A DNA stretch of 64,000 nt. It comes from Bog-473 sp963791455 (GTDB taxonomy: Bacteria; Actinomycetota; Acidimicrobiia; Acidimicrobiales; RAAP-2). The stretch spans positions 434,001-498,000 of the forward strand of contig CAWBSM010000001.1 of the NCBI GenBank assembly GCA_963791455.1, given 5' to 3'. The notes under the pieces were generated by a model, which ran no database searches, had not been told where the DNA came from, and worked only from the letters and a program-made list of their open reading frames with translations. Shown one piece after another: positions 21,058-29,412 of the stretch (the stretch's first letter is position 1; the number at the start of each line of letters is the position of its first letter). A program made the position numbers and the translations under genes.

Positions 21058-21412
21058 CCTCCGTGATCCACTCGACCGCTCGCAGATCGAGTTCCTCCTG
21101 AGTCTGGACGACGGGCAGGGGGAGGCGCTGGCCGAGATCGTCAACGAGTACCTTTCGGTGAGCGACGAGTTGCGTGAGGAGATCCACCGTCTGTTCGCCG
21201 AGGATGATCGCGACGCCCTGGAGCGCAGCGCCCACACGCTCAAGGGTGCCAGCGCCAACGTTGGTGCTAAGACTCTGGCCGACGCCTGCGGCGAGCTGGA
21301 GATGCGCGCTCGAGAGTCGCAGCTCCAGGACGCCGCGGAGCTCGTGGAGCACCTCGAGGCAGAGTCCGAGAGAGTTCGGGTCGCCTTGCAGGTCGTGACC
21401 GCGCGGTCCTGA
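21041..21412 (+). CDS. HPt phosphotransfer protein
   Basis: A 123-residue all-helical protein with the Hpt motif RSAHTLKGASANVGA; H65 is the phospho-accepting histidine. It should shuttle phosphate between the receivers of the upstream hybrid kinase and the receiver of the downstream diguanylate cyclase. The ATG lies inside the end of the kinase gene (17-base overlap) and the next gene begins one base after its stop, so the three are translationally coupled. Confidence 0.9.
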
Positions 21413-21413
21413 C

Positions 21414-22394
21414 GTGCAGATCCTCGTCGCCGACGACGATCCCACCAGCCGTCTCCTCCTCCGGGCCATCGTCACGAAGCTGGGGCACGAATGCCTGGTG
21501 GCTGAAGAGGGATCGAGCGCGTGGGAGCTCTTGTCGTCCGGCGGGATCGACGTGCTGTTGACCGACTGGATGATGCCAGGGCTCGACGGACCCGAACTGT
21601 GCCGGCGCGTCCGGGACGAAGTGAGCGACCGTTACGTCTACCTCGTGCTCACGACCGGGCTCGACCATCCCGAGCACGTGCTCGAGGGTATGGGCGCCGG
21701 CGCCGACGACTACCTGATCAAGCCGGTCGACTCGTTTGCGGTGCAGACCCGTCTGGTGGCAGCGGAGCGGGTCACGGGGTTGCACACCAAATTGGCGCAC
21801 ACCCAGGCCGAGCTCGAGAGAGTCAACCTCGAGCTGCGGGAGCAGTCGCTCACGGACCAGTTGACGGGACTCGGCAATCGCCGTCGCATGGAGGAGGACG
21901 TCGCCCGCACCCATGCCCGCGCGCTGCGGTCCGGTCGTTCCTACGGCATTGCCTTGTTCGACATCGACCACTTCAAGTTGTACAACGACCACTACGGGCA
22001 CGTCGCCGGAGACGAGACCCTGCGCCGCGTCGCGGCGGGCATCGACTTCGTGGTGCGGGCGGGGGAGTGCGCGTACCGCTACGGCGGCGAGGAATTCCTC
22101 TTGCTCATACCGGACTGTGATCCGAGTGACTGCATCTTCGTGTGCGCGGACCGTGTCCGCCGTTCGGTTCTCGACGCCGCCATCCCCCACGATGCCCGGC
22201 CCACGGCACCTCCGATCGTCACGCTGAGCGGTGGCGTGTCGTGTTGGACACCCGGTTCGCCGCTCTCGGCGCTCGAGGTCATCGAACAAGCGGACGAGGC
22301 GCTCTTCGAGGCCAAGTCTGTGGGGCGGAACCAGATCCACGCGGCGGCATCGCTCGCGTGCCAGGTCGAGCCGGCAGGGGTCGCGGTCGGCTGA
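21414..22394 (+). CDS. Response regulator with GGDEF domain (diguanylate cyclase)
   Basis: A 326-residue REC-GGDEF protein. The receiver has the acidic pocket DDDPTSRLLL, phospho-Asp D51 in LLTDWMMPGLDG and the Lys in DDYLIKPVDSF. A short coiled linker joins it to a GGDEF domain with active loop GGEEF (about 224-228), which is catalytically competent in known enzymes. The inhibitory site five residues before it is RAGE rather than RxxD, so product inhibition by c-di-GMP may be weak. Output: two GTP to c-di-GMP, gated by phosphorylation from the upstream kinase/HPt pair. It starts at GTG. Confidence 0.92.
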   Translation: MQILVADDDPTSRLLLRAIVTKLGHECLVAEEGSSAWELLSSGGIDVLLTDWMMPGLDGPELCRRVRDEVSDRYVYLVLTTGLDHPEHVLEGMGAGADDYLIKPVDSFAVQTRLVAAERVTGLHTKLAHTQAELERVNLELREQSLTDQLTGLGNRRRMEEDVARTHARALRSGRSYGIALFDIDHFKLYNDHYGHVAGDETLRRVAAGIDFVVRAGECAYRYGGEEFLLLIPDCDPSDCIFVCADRVRRSVLDAAIPHDARPTAPPIVTLSGGVSCWTPGSPLSALEVIEQADEALFEAKSVGRNQIHAAASLACQVEPAGVAVG

Positions 22395-22406
22395 CGCAGA
22401 GGACGC

Positions 22407-22428
22407 CAGCGGGAGCTACGCGCCGCTG
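22407..22428. terminator. Inverted repeat between the GGDEF and TetR gene ends
   Basis: CAGCGG and CCGCTG pair across a 10-base loop that contains the TetR stop. It sits between convergent genes, so a weak bidirectional terminator is possible. No T-run. Confidence 0.3.
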
Positions 22429-23015
22429 CGGTTCGTCAGGGCGGCGTGGAGCGCCCGGAACCCCGCCGACGTCTGGAGCACGAAATCGTCGTCGCGCGCC
22501 GCGTCACCTTGCTCGAGCCAGACGAGCGTGGCCTCGACGAGCCACCCGAAGAGCACCTGGGAGCGCCAGGCATCGAGCTGCTCGTCGCCGGTGTCCAGGG
22601 CGCTCAACCGGCGTACGACCGCGGCCGACACCGACCGGAGCTCGGCGGCGTACGCGGCGAATTGGGGCTCGCGGGCGGCATGGCGCCACAGGAGCGTGAA
22701 CGCGGCGGGGTCATCCCGTGCCACCGTGAGCAACGTCCTCGGACCCAGGCCGCTCCTGGTCGGCAACGCCAGTTCGCTCCGGAGCTCCTGCCCGAGGTGG
22801 TCGAAGACCTGTTCGAGGATCTCGCGGTAGAGCTCTTCCTTCGAACCGAAGTGCCGGTACACGATGAGCTTTGTGACTCCACACGCCGCCGCGACGTCCT
22901 CCATGGAGGTGTCGGCGAATCCCGTCGATGCAAATGCTCGTGCCGCGCCGTGGTGGATGGCGGCGCGGCGTTCGGCTCGGGGCAGCAGCTTGCTCTCGAT
23001 CTGTATACGGGACAG
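22416..23015 (-). CDS. TetR family regulator, start codon unresolved
   Basis: The TetR helix-turn-helix is clear: TSMEDVAAACGVTKLIVYRHF, then GSKEELYREILEQVF and an all-helical ligand domain ending ALHAALTNRSG. The expected length is ~200 residues, which requires a start near 23015, but that stretch contains no ATG, GTG or TTG in frame; only a CTG (23015) and ATA codons exist there. The next canonical start upstream is a GTG at 23150, well inside the divergent gene. The end given here uses the CTG. The intergenic inverted repeat overlapping this start is a likely operator, so it probably represses itself and the divergent ferritin-like/LLM pair. Confidence 0.8.
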   Translation of the reverse strand: MSRIQIESKLLPRAERRAAIHHGAARAFASTGFADTSMEDVAAACGVTKLIVYRHFGSKEELYREILEQVFDHLGQELRSELALPTRSGLGPRTLLTVARDDPAAFTLLWRHAAREPQFAAYAAELRSVSAAVVRRLSALDTGDEQLDAWRSQVLFGWLVEATLVWLEQGDAARDDDFVLQTSAGFRALHAALTNRSGA

Positions 23016-23021
23016 TATATA
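23002..23021. promoter_or_regulatory. Putative TetR operator
   Basis: Inverted repeat TATAC-N6-GTATA within an AT-rich 20-base island (14 of 20 positions symmetric) in otherwise GC-rich DNA. It overlaps the presumed start of the TetR gene and lies ~36 bases before the divergent ATG. This is a typical TetR autoregulatory position. Confidence 0.6.
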
Positions 23022-23057
23022 CCCAGGAGTTAACAGCTTGAGGAGGAGGGACCGGAC

Positions 23058-24092
23058 ATGAGCACGGCGCAGGTGGAGTTCAGCGAAGAGGAGCTCCTCG
23101 CCGACCTCGCGGTCACTGAACCGCTGATCGCCCGGGGCGTCCGCTGTCACGGTGGGTTCGACGAGGGCGGGCGCTACGTCTCACCCCGGACGCGGTTCCG
23201 CCGCCCGGCCATCGAAGCGTGGGACGAGCAGAACTGCCGGATCTTCTCCACCGAATTGATCGACGTGCCGATCGAGTGGTGGGAGCGATCGTTCCCGAGT
23301 GTCGAACAGGCGCGTTTCCTGATCCGCGCCGGCGTGCCGGAACCGCTCATGGCAACGTTGACCCGCATCGGCACCGTCGAGGGGTACGGGGCCAACATCC
23401 GCCTCTTGAAGCCGAAGGATCTGCAGTCGCACTTCGTCGACGACATCACCGGAACAGCGATCGACCACCTGGGAAGGGGGCTGTTCGAGGCGCACGGCCG
23501 CGACGAAGCCGGCTGGGACGAGGAAGCGGGGCACAAGGACATGTGGTTCGCCGCGCGCGACATCGCCTTCGACCGGTCCTGCGATGAGCTCGACGTCGAA
23601 GCCATGCTCGCCCGGATGGGCTTCGGGGTCAGTCGGCCCGGTGCCGACGCTCCCCGTCACTTGCCAGCCGACGTCCCCCACGAGCTCGAGCTGATGGTCT
23701 CGTTGATGATCCGGGTCCTCTTCATCGAGATCTCGGCCTTCCACACGTTCGCCTGGGCCGAGGCATGGATGTCCGACACCGAGCTGGTGGCAGGCGATGG
23801 GGAGGCCGCCCGGCTCGTCTCCTACATCCGCGCTGACGAGACACCGCACGTCGACTACCTGCGAACAACCCTCTCCGAGATGCGCGACCGCACGTGGGTC
23901 GGCGTGGACGGGCAAAGACACGCCGGCTCGGAGATGATCGGACGACTCTGGGATCCGCTGCTCGCCCACAGTCTCGGCCCGGTGCGAGAAGAGGGCCGGC
24001 GAGCGACCTTGAGTGAGGTCGAGTTCTGGTGCGACCGCCAGAGCAACGGGGCAGACGTCCTGGCCGAGTTCCACTCCATCGGCGCGTCATGA
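23058..24092 (+). CDS. Putative ferritin-like (di-iron) protein of unknown function
   Basis: A 344-residue, mainly helical protein that I cannot assign to a named family. Three stretches look like a ferritin-like metal site: DEEAGHKDMWFAARD, LFIEISAFHTFAWAE and IRADETPHVDYLRTTL, each with Glu and His at helix-like spacing. An oxidase, oxygenase or hydroxylase role is a reasonable inference. AGGAGGAGG precedes the ATG. Its stop overlaps the LLM oxidoreductase start (ATGA), so the products probably act together: the flavoenzyme could supply electrons or a substrate. It is divergent from a TetR regulator and shares its operator. Confidence 0.65.
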   Translation: MSTAQVEFSEEELLADLAVTEPLIARGVRCHGGFDEGGRYVSPRTRFRRPAIEAWDEQNCRIFSTELIDVPIEWWERSFPSVEQARFLIRAGVPEPLMATLTRIGTVEGYGANIRLLKPKDLQSHFVDDITGTAIDHLGRGLFEAHGRDEAGWDEEAGHKDMWFAARDIAFDRSCDELDVEAMLARMGFGVSRPGADAPRHLPADVPHELELMVSLMIRVLFIEISAFHTFAWAEAWMSDTELVAGDGEAARLVSYIRADETPHVDYLRTTLSEMRDRTWVGVDGQRHAGSEMIGRLWDPLLAHSLGPVREEGRRATLSEVEFWCDRQSNGADVLAEFHSIGAS

Positions 24093-25453
24093 AGTTCGGG
24101 ATCTTCTACGAGCACCAGCTGCCACGTCCGTGGGCCGAGGACGGCGAGTACCGCCTGATGCAAAACGCCCTGGAGCAAGTCGAGCTGGCCGACGGGCTGG
24201 GCTTCGACGTCATCTGGGAGGTCGAGCACCACTTCCTCGAGGAGTACAGCCACTCGTCCGCCCCCGAGGTGTTCCTCGGCGCGTGCAGCCAACGGACCAG
24301 GGACATTCGCTTGGGCCATGGCATCATCCAGACCGCCCCTGGCTACAACCATCCCGCCCGCACGGCCGAGCGCGTCGCCACCCTCGATCTCATCTCCGGT
24401 GGCCGGGTCGAGTTCGGCTCGGGGGAGTCCGGCTCGGAAGCAGAGCTGGGCGGGTTCCAGGTCGATCCGGCGACCAAGCGTGACGCCTGGCTCGAAGGGT
24501 TGCAGGTCTCGCTTCGGTGCATGACCGAAACGCCGTTCACTGGCGTCGACGGTCGTTTCGTTCAGATGCCACCCCGCAATGTCGTCCCGAAGCCGATGCA
24601 GCGGCCACACCCGCCGCTGTGGGTGGCCTGCTCCCGGCGCGACACGATCCTGCTGGCCGCCGAGAAGGGGATGGGGGCGCTCACGTTCGCCTTCATCGAC
24701 CCCGAGGAGGCGAACAAGTGGGTGTCGGATTACGAGCAGACCCTCGCCGACCGTTGCGTCCCCGTCGGACTGGCCGTCAATCCGAACATTGCCTGCGTGA
24801 CCCAGATGATGTGCCACTCCGACGAGAAGGTGGCACTCGACCGCGGGCTCGAGGGTGGGAACTTCTTCGGCTACTCCCTCGGGCACTATTACGTGTTCGG
24901 AGAGCACCGCCCCGGGACGACCGACGTCTGGACCGAGTACCTCCAGCGACGCGGCGATCAGGGCTACTCACCCGAGATCGAGACGGCACTGCGCCAGGAG
25001 CGGCTGGGGGCCAAGCTGGCGGCGGGTGATCGCACCGGCCTGCGCGGGGCAACGGGTACTCCCGCCCAGGTGCGCGAGTACCTCGAGCGGTTCGAACAGG
25101 CGGGTGTCGATCAGGTCATCTTCGTCCTGCAGGCCGGCAACAACCGCCATGAGCACATCTGCGAGTCACTCGAGCTCTTCGGTCGAGAAGTGCTGCCGGC
25201 CTTCAAGGAGCGCGACGAGGCACAGGTCCGGGCAAAGTCCCGACGGCTGGCGTCGGCGCTCGAGGCCGCCATGGAGCGGCGGGCGCACGAGCCGGCCCCA
25301 CCTCAGCTCCCTCCGGACTACTCGTTCCCCGCCATGCCCCGGCGGTGGGCGGACGAGACCGGGAGCGAGGAGATGCGGCTCTGGCTGGACAATTTCGCCG
25401 AGGCGCGCGCGAAGGGCATCCGGGACGAGGGACTCGGGATCCTCGGCGGCTGA
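24089..25453 (+). CDS. LLM class flavin-dependent oxidoreductase
   Basis: A 454-residue bacterial-luciferase-like protein. It begins MKFGIFYEHQLPRPWAEDGE, with VELADGLGFDVIWEVEHHF, ARTAERVATLDLISGGRVEF and a C-terminal GTPAQVREYLERFEQAGVDQ, all luciferase alpha-subunit-like. It is ~100 residues longer than most LLM proteins; the extra C-terminal region (after about residue 370) is Arg/Ala-rich with a Pro segment. FMN or F420 cannot be decided. The start overlaps the ferritin-like gene by four bases (ATGA), indicating coupled translation. Confidence 0.87.
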   Translation: MKFGIFYEHQLPRPWAEDGEYRLMQNALEQVELADGLGFDVIWEVEHHFLEEYSHSSAPEVFLGACSQRTRDIRLGHGIIQTAPGYNHPARTAERVATLDLISGGRVEFGSGESGSEAELGGFQVDPATKRDAWLEGLQVSLRCMTETPFTGVDGRFVQMPPRNVVPKPMQRPHPPLWVACSRRDTILLAAEKGMGALTFAFIDPEEANKWVSDYEQTLADRCVPVGLAVNPNIACVTQMMCHSDEKVALDRGLEGGNFFGYSLGHYYVFGEHRPGTTDVWTEYLQRRGDQGYSPEIETALRQERLGAKLAAGDRTGLRGATGTPAQVREYLERFEQAGVDQVIFVLQAGNNRHEHICESLELFGREVLPAFKERDEAQVRAKSRRLASALEAAMERRAHEPAPPQLPPDYSFPAMPRRWADETGSEEMRLWLDNFAEARAKGIRDEGLGILGG

Positions 25454-25510
25454 TCGGCGCGTCGCCCTGCCGCGACCATACGCCGCGCGTGTGCACCGGG
25501 CTCGGCAGGG

Positions 25511-25525
25511 TACCCTATAGGGGTA
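25511..25525. promoter_or_regulatory. Putative CsoR operator
   Basis: TACCC and GGGTA flank a TATAG centre, the G/C-tract palindrome with AT core bound by Cu-sensing CsoR repressors. It lies ~25 bases before the csoR-like start, in the right place to block transcription of that gene and the permease behind it. Confidence 0.7.
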
Positions 25526-25549
25526 TCCAGTAGGGCGACGGGAGGATCC

Positions 25550-25834
25550 ATGCGACCGGGCTATATCGACAACAAGGACGGCGTGCAGAAGCGCCTGCGC
25601 AGGATAGAAGGCCAGGTCAGGGGCTTGCAGCGCATGGTGGACGAGGACCGCTACTGCATCGAGATCCTCGAGCAGGTCTCCGCCGCGACCAAGGCGCTCC
25701 AAGCCGTCGCGCTCGAACTGCTCGACGATCACCTGGCCCACTGCGTGTCCGATGCAGCCCGTAAGGGGGGCGACGAGGCAACCGAGAGGCTCAGTGAGGT
25801 CTCGGCCGCGATCGGCCGTCTGGTCCGTTCCTGA
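25550..25834 (+). CDS. csoR: CsoR-type copper-sensing repressor
   Basis: A 94-residue DUF156 four-helix protein. The Cu(I) ligands C36, H61 and C65 (RYCIEIL and DDHLAHCV) fall at exactly the residue numbers of Mycobacterium tuberculosis CsoR, and the basic N-terminal helix (QKRLRRIEGQVRGLQRM) is the DNA-binding face. Copper binding releases the protein from DNA. A matching palindrome lies just upstream, and the permease gene starts 5 bases after its stop, so the two form a copper- or metal-responsive operon. Confidence 0.9.
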   Translation: MRPGYIDNKDGVQKRLRRIEGQVRGLQRMVDEDRYCIEILEQVSAATKALQAVALELLDDHLAHCVSDAARKGGDEATERLSEVSAAIGRLVRS

Positions 25835-25839
25835 TCAGG

Positions 25840-27144
25840 ATGCTTACAACCGTCACCTTTGTGCTGGACGTCGGGCGATCGCTCCGCGAAGGCTTCTTCA
25901 TGTTCTGGGTGACGCTGTGGCCTCTCGTGCTCGGGTTCGGGCTCTCCGGAGCGGTCCAGTCTTTCGTGAGCCGTGACGCCATGCAACGGCGGCTTGGCAA
26001 TCACCGGGCGCCGGCGGTCGTCCGCGCGTCCGGCTACGGCATGATCTCGTCCTCGTGCTCATACGCCGCTTCGGCGATGGCCAGGTCGCTCTTCGTGAAG
26101 GGCGCGGACTACATCTCGGCCATGGTCTTCATGTTCGCGTCGACGAACCTCGTGATCGAGCTCGGCATCGTCCTCGTCGTGCTCATGGGCTGGCAATTCG
26201 TCGTGAGTGAGTTCATTGGTGGCATCGTCATGATCGTCCTCCTGGCCACCTTGGGTGCGCTCTGGCTGCGTGGGCGCATCGTGGTCCAGGCGAGGGAGCG
26301 CCTTCAGGCGGGGGGCAACAAGCTCGATCATGGGAGTGCAGCGCCCGCCACGACAGAGGCCGAGTTGCGCCCCTTGTCCGTACGGCTGCGATCGAGTGCC
26401 GGTTGGGCCGAGAGCGCGACCTACACCATGTCCGACCTGACGATGGTCCGACGCGAACTGATCATCGGTTACACGGTGGCCGGCTTCCTGGCCGTCCTGG
26501 TGCCGACATCGGTGTGGCAGGCGGTCTTCATCACGGGGCACGGCTTCTGGACGAGCCTGGAGAACGCCGTCGTCGGACCGTTCATCGCCATCATCAGTTT
26601 CGTCTGCTCCATCGGCAACGTGCCCCTGGCGGCGTCGCTGTGGAAGGGGGGCATCGCCTTCGGAGGCGTCATCGCGTTCATCTTCGCCGACCTGATCACC
26701 TTCCCCCTCCTCTTGATCTACCGCCGCTACTACGGCACGCGCCTCATGCTCCGGATGCTCGTGGTGTTCTGGGCTCTCATGTCGACCGCCGGTCTCGTCA
26801 CCGAGGCGATCTTCCGAGCAGCGGGCCTGGTGCCGACCACGCGGCCTGTCTCCGTTGCCCCTGCACAATTCTCGTGGAACTACACCACTTATCTGAATCT
26901 TTTCTTCCTCGGTGTGTTCGGGCTGTTGTACTGGATCTACCGCAACCGCGAACGCTTCGGGGCCGGAGACCGGTACGCGCGCGACCCCGTGTGCGGAATG
27001 CAGGTGGAAGTCGCTCATGCGCCTGCTTCGCGGGCGCAGGCCGGTGAGCAGAAGTACTTCTGCTCCGACCGGTGCGCGGAGCGTTACGGAGCCGGGCGAG
27101 ACGTCGAGCGCCGGAGCGCGTCACGGGTGCACAGCAAGGTTTGA
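25840..27144 (+). CDS. ArsP/DUF318-type permease with C-terminal YHS domain
   Basis: A 434-residue protein with about eight to ten membrane helices in two halves. The first half carries GMISSSCSYAASAMARSLF, the cysteine-bearing motif of PF03773 permeases, and the second repeats the fold with GPFIAIISFVCSIGNVPLAA. The last ~45 residues are a soluble YHS metal-binding domain (DPVCGMQV, then YFCSDRCAERY). It probably exports a thiophilic metal or metalloid; the preceding CsoR points to copper, whereas the permease family is better known for organoarsenicals, so the substrate is open. Confidence 0.85.
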   Translation: MLTTVTFVLDVGRSLREGFFMFWVTLWPLVLGFGLSGAVQSFVSRDAMQRRLGNHRAPAVVRASGYGMISSSCSYAASAMARSLFVKGADYISAMVFMFASTNLVIELGIVLVVLMGWQFVVSEFIGGIVMIVLLATLGALWLRGRIVVQARERLQAGGNKLDHGSAAPATTEAELRPLSVRLRSSAGWAESATYTMSDLTMVRRELIIGYTVAGFLAVLVPTSVWQAVFITGHGFWTSLENAVVGPFIAIISFVCSIGNVPLAASLWKGGIAFGGVIAFIFADLITFPLLLIYRRYYGTRLMLRMLVVFWALMSTAGLVTEAIFRAAGLVPTTRPVSVAPAQFSWNYTTYLNLFFLGVFGLLYWIYRNRERFGAGDRYARDPVCGMQVEVAHAPASRAQAGEQKYFCSDRCAERYGAGRDVERRSASRVHSKV

Positions 27145-27175
27145 GTTGGTTCCCCGAGCTGGTTTTCCAGGCGAA

Positions 27176-27568
27176 CTACGAGCCGATGACGAGTTTCAGC
27201 GCCGTGGACGCAGACTCTTGGGGCTTCGAACTGTCGGTCACCGTGATTAACTCAACCGTCGTTCCGGCGGTTTTGGGGGTCCACTGATGAGGCCGGTGGA
27301 CGAGCCGAGGGTGAGCCCTGACGGCAGCGGCGGCTTGGTGGAGAATTTGAGTGGCGCTGTTCCGCCAGACGTGCCGATCTGCGCCGAGTAGGTTGAGGGC
27401 GGCCTGCATCGCACTCTGTGTGCAGCTCGTGAGCGTCGCCGCCCCCGAGGGCACGGATTCTGCGAACGCACCTGCGCTGCCGACAGAGGCTCCCGCTCCG
27501 GATGCGAATCCGGCTGCGACCATGGCCAGCAAGGAGACGGCGAACGACCACCCCAATCGACGCATCAT
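27176..27568 (-). pseudogene. Secreted Ig-like (He_PIG) protein, disrupted by two compensating frameshifts
   Basis: A 130-codon frame starts with a good signal peptide (MMRRLGWSFAVSLLAMVAAG) and ends TVTDSSKPQESASTALKLVI, the last strands of a putative-Ig (He_PIG) repeat. The middle does not fit in that frame, but an adjacent frame (within 27247-27471) reads GTAPLKFSTKPPLPSGLTL and STGLISGP, exactly the missing strands. The ancestral protein therefore seems to cross frames twice: one indel near 27400-27430 and another near 27290. As read, the product would be a signal peptide with a scrambled domain. Real decay and sequence error are equally possible. Confidence 0.6.
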
Positions 27569-27614
27569 GAATCCCCCTTAGCGGTAGCTGTGTGACTTGA
27601 CTCGCCAAATGTGA

Positions 27615-27629
27615 ACCGTTGCCAACGGT
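27615..27629. repeat. Inverted repeat ACCGTT-GCC-AACGGT
   Basis: A perfect six-base inverted repeat in the spacer between the Ig-like gene (minus) and the FAD oxidoreductase gene (plus), 47 bases upstream of the former's start. It could be an operator for either gene; no matching regulator is adjacent. Confidence 0.35.
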
Positions 27630-27659
27630 GATACTTGACAGCAGTCGCGCCAGTGAGGT

Positions 27660-27679
27660 TGTTACCTCGGAACGTAACA
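27660..27679. promoter_or_regulatory. Putative operator TGTTAC-N8-GTAACA
   Basis: A perfect six-base inverted repeat with TetR-operator spacing in the same divergent spacer. It lies ~165 bases before the oxidoreductase start and ~90 before the minus-strand gene start. Confidence 0.4.
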
Positions 27680-27843
27680 CCGGTCTCGGTTTGACGTCCA
27701 ACGGCCCGGCTCGAGCCGGCGGCGAGCGGCCGAATTGAGGACCGCGCCGGCACGGACGGAGCCGGGGCCCGGCGCGAGAAGTGGCGTTGGGCGTACGGCC
27801 CTTCTCGGCAAGGTCCCTGTGGGCTCACTACAGTCCGGTTCCT

Positions 27844-29412
27844 ATGCCGGATTACGACGCCATCGTCATTGGCGCAGGTCACAATGGTCTGACCGCTGCC
27901 GCGGTCATGGCGCGGGGCGGGATGAGCGTTCTCTGCATCGAAAAGAACCACTTCATCGGCGGGATGGCCTCGACGACCGAGCTCATTCGCGGCTATCGCT
28001 TCGAGCTGGCCGGCTCCATCCAATTCCCGGTCCCGAACGAGGTCTACGAGGACCTGGAACTCGCGTCGTGCCCCATCTACGAGCCTGAGGTCCAATCGGC
28101 GAGCATCACCGGCGACGACCGCCCGCCGATCTTCCTCTATTCAGATCCAGAGCGCTTGCTCGAGCACCTGGGTGCGACCCTGGGCATCGAGGCGGTGATG
28201 GGCATGGCCGAGGTGGCGGCATGGGCCGAGGCACCCGCCCGCGCCATCGGACGCTTCGACGTGCGAAGGCCCCCGAAGTCCCTCGACGAGATGTGGGACA
28301 GCGCCACGAACGAGGCGGAGCGTGAGGCGATCCGCACGGCAATGTTCGGCAGCGTCATGGACGTCGTCGATCGCTTTCTCCCCGACCGGACGAAGCATGC
28401 TCCGGTGCGCAGCATGCTCAGCTTCCTCTCGGTCAACTCCACATTCCGGGGTCCCTATTCCCCGGGGAGCGCGCTGTGCCTTGCCTTCGCCTTGGCCTCA
28501 CCAGGTGTCGCGACGATGTCGAAGGTGCGCGGTGGCCTCGGCACCATCGCCGATCACCTGAGCCGCATGTTCGAGCAGCACGGGGGCGAGCTGCGCCGAC
28601 ACGTCAAGGCGGCGGGCATCGTCGTCCAGGACGGTGCCGTCAAGGGCGTCGATCTCGGCGACGGCGAGGTCGCGACCGCTCCGGTCGTGGTCTCCAACCT
28701 CGATCCGACCGCCACCTTCACCCAGTTGCTCGACGCCGATACCCTTCCGGAGGCCTTCGTGCGACGAGTCACGGCCATCGACCACAGAGCGGCCTACTTC
28801 CAAGCCCACTTCGCGTTCCGCGGGCTCCCCGAGTACCGCGGGCCTTACGAGGCCCTGAACGGCACTGACCTCGGCCGCAACGTGACCTTCTTCGGTACCG
28901 CGGAGCAGATGCAGCAGGACTTCGAAGGATGTGTGCGCGGCCAGGTGCCCCAGTCCCCGAGCTTCAACCTGCAGATTCCCTCGCTGGACGATCCGAGCCT
29001 GGCTCCGGAGGGCAGGCACGCGGCGAGCAGCTTTGCGTTCTACTTGCCGATCGGTACCGACCGTGAGGCACAGGGCCGGGTGCGGGACCTGATGGCCCAG
29101 CGGATCGTCGACAAGATCACCTCGGTCGCTCCGAACTTCCCCGACCTCATCGACCGCCAGCTGAACTACCCCGCGTACACCTACGAGCTGATGTTCGGGT
29201 GCACCGGCGGAGACTTCTGCCACGGTCTCCTGCAGCCCGAATTCATGGGCCCGTTTCGTCCGGGGCCGCGCGGATGGAGGGACAACCCAGTGCCGGTCGG
29301 GGGCCTGTACATGTGCGGGGCTGGCTGCCACGGGGGACCGGGCGTCACCTTCATCCCGGGCTACAACTGCGGCTACGCGGTCCTGGACGCAGGCACGGGC
29401 GACCGGTTGTAG
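27844..29412 (+). CDS. Phytoene-desaturase-like FAD-dependent oxidoreductase
   Basis: A 522-residue flavoprotein. The Rossmann motif is at the very N-terminus (DAIVIGAGHNGLTAAAVMA), followed by IGGMASTTEL. The C-terminal FAD segment is GLYMCGAGCHGGPGVTFIPG with GYNCGYAVL. This is the PYROXD2/CrtI-like group; no carotenoid genes are nearby, so a carotenoid role is unlikely. The ATG is chosen because the GAGHNG motif then begins at residue 10, as usual. A TACAGT hexamer ends nine bases before it, so the transcript may be leaderless or nearly so. The 3' end overlaps the convergent DUF2834-type gene by 40 bases. Confidence 0.85.
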   Translation: MPDYDAIVIGAGHNGLTAAAVMARGGMSVLCIEKNHFIGGMASTTELIRGYRFELAGSIQFPVPNEVYEDLELASCPIYEPEVQSASITGDDRPPIFLYSDPERLLEHLGATLGIEAVMGMAEVAAWAEAPARAIGRFDVRRPPKSLDEMWDSATNEAEREAIRTAMFGSVMDVVDRFLPDRTKHAPVRSMLSFLSVNSTFRGPYSPGSALCLAFALASPGVATMSKVRGGLGTIADHLSRMFEQHGGELRRHVKAAGIVVQDGAVKGVDLGDGEVATAPVVVSNLDPTATFTQLLDADTLPEAFVRRVTAIDHRAAYFQAHFAFRGLPEYRGPYEALNGTDLGRNVTFFGTAEQMQQDFEGCVRGQVPQSPSFNLQIPSLDDPSLAPEGRHAASSFAFYLPIGTDREAQGRVRDLMAQRIVDKITSVAPNFPDLIDRQLNYPAYTYELMFGCTGGDFCHGLLQPEFMGPFRPGPRGWRDNPVPVGGLYMCGAGCHGGPGVTFIPGYNCGYAVLDAGTGDRL

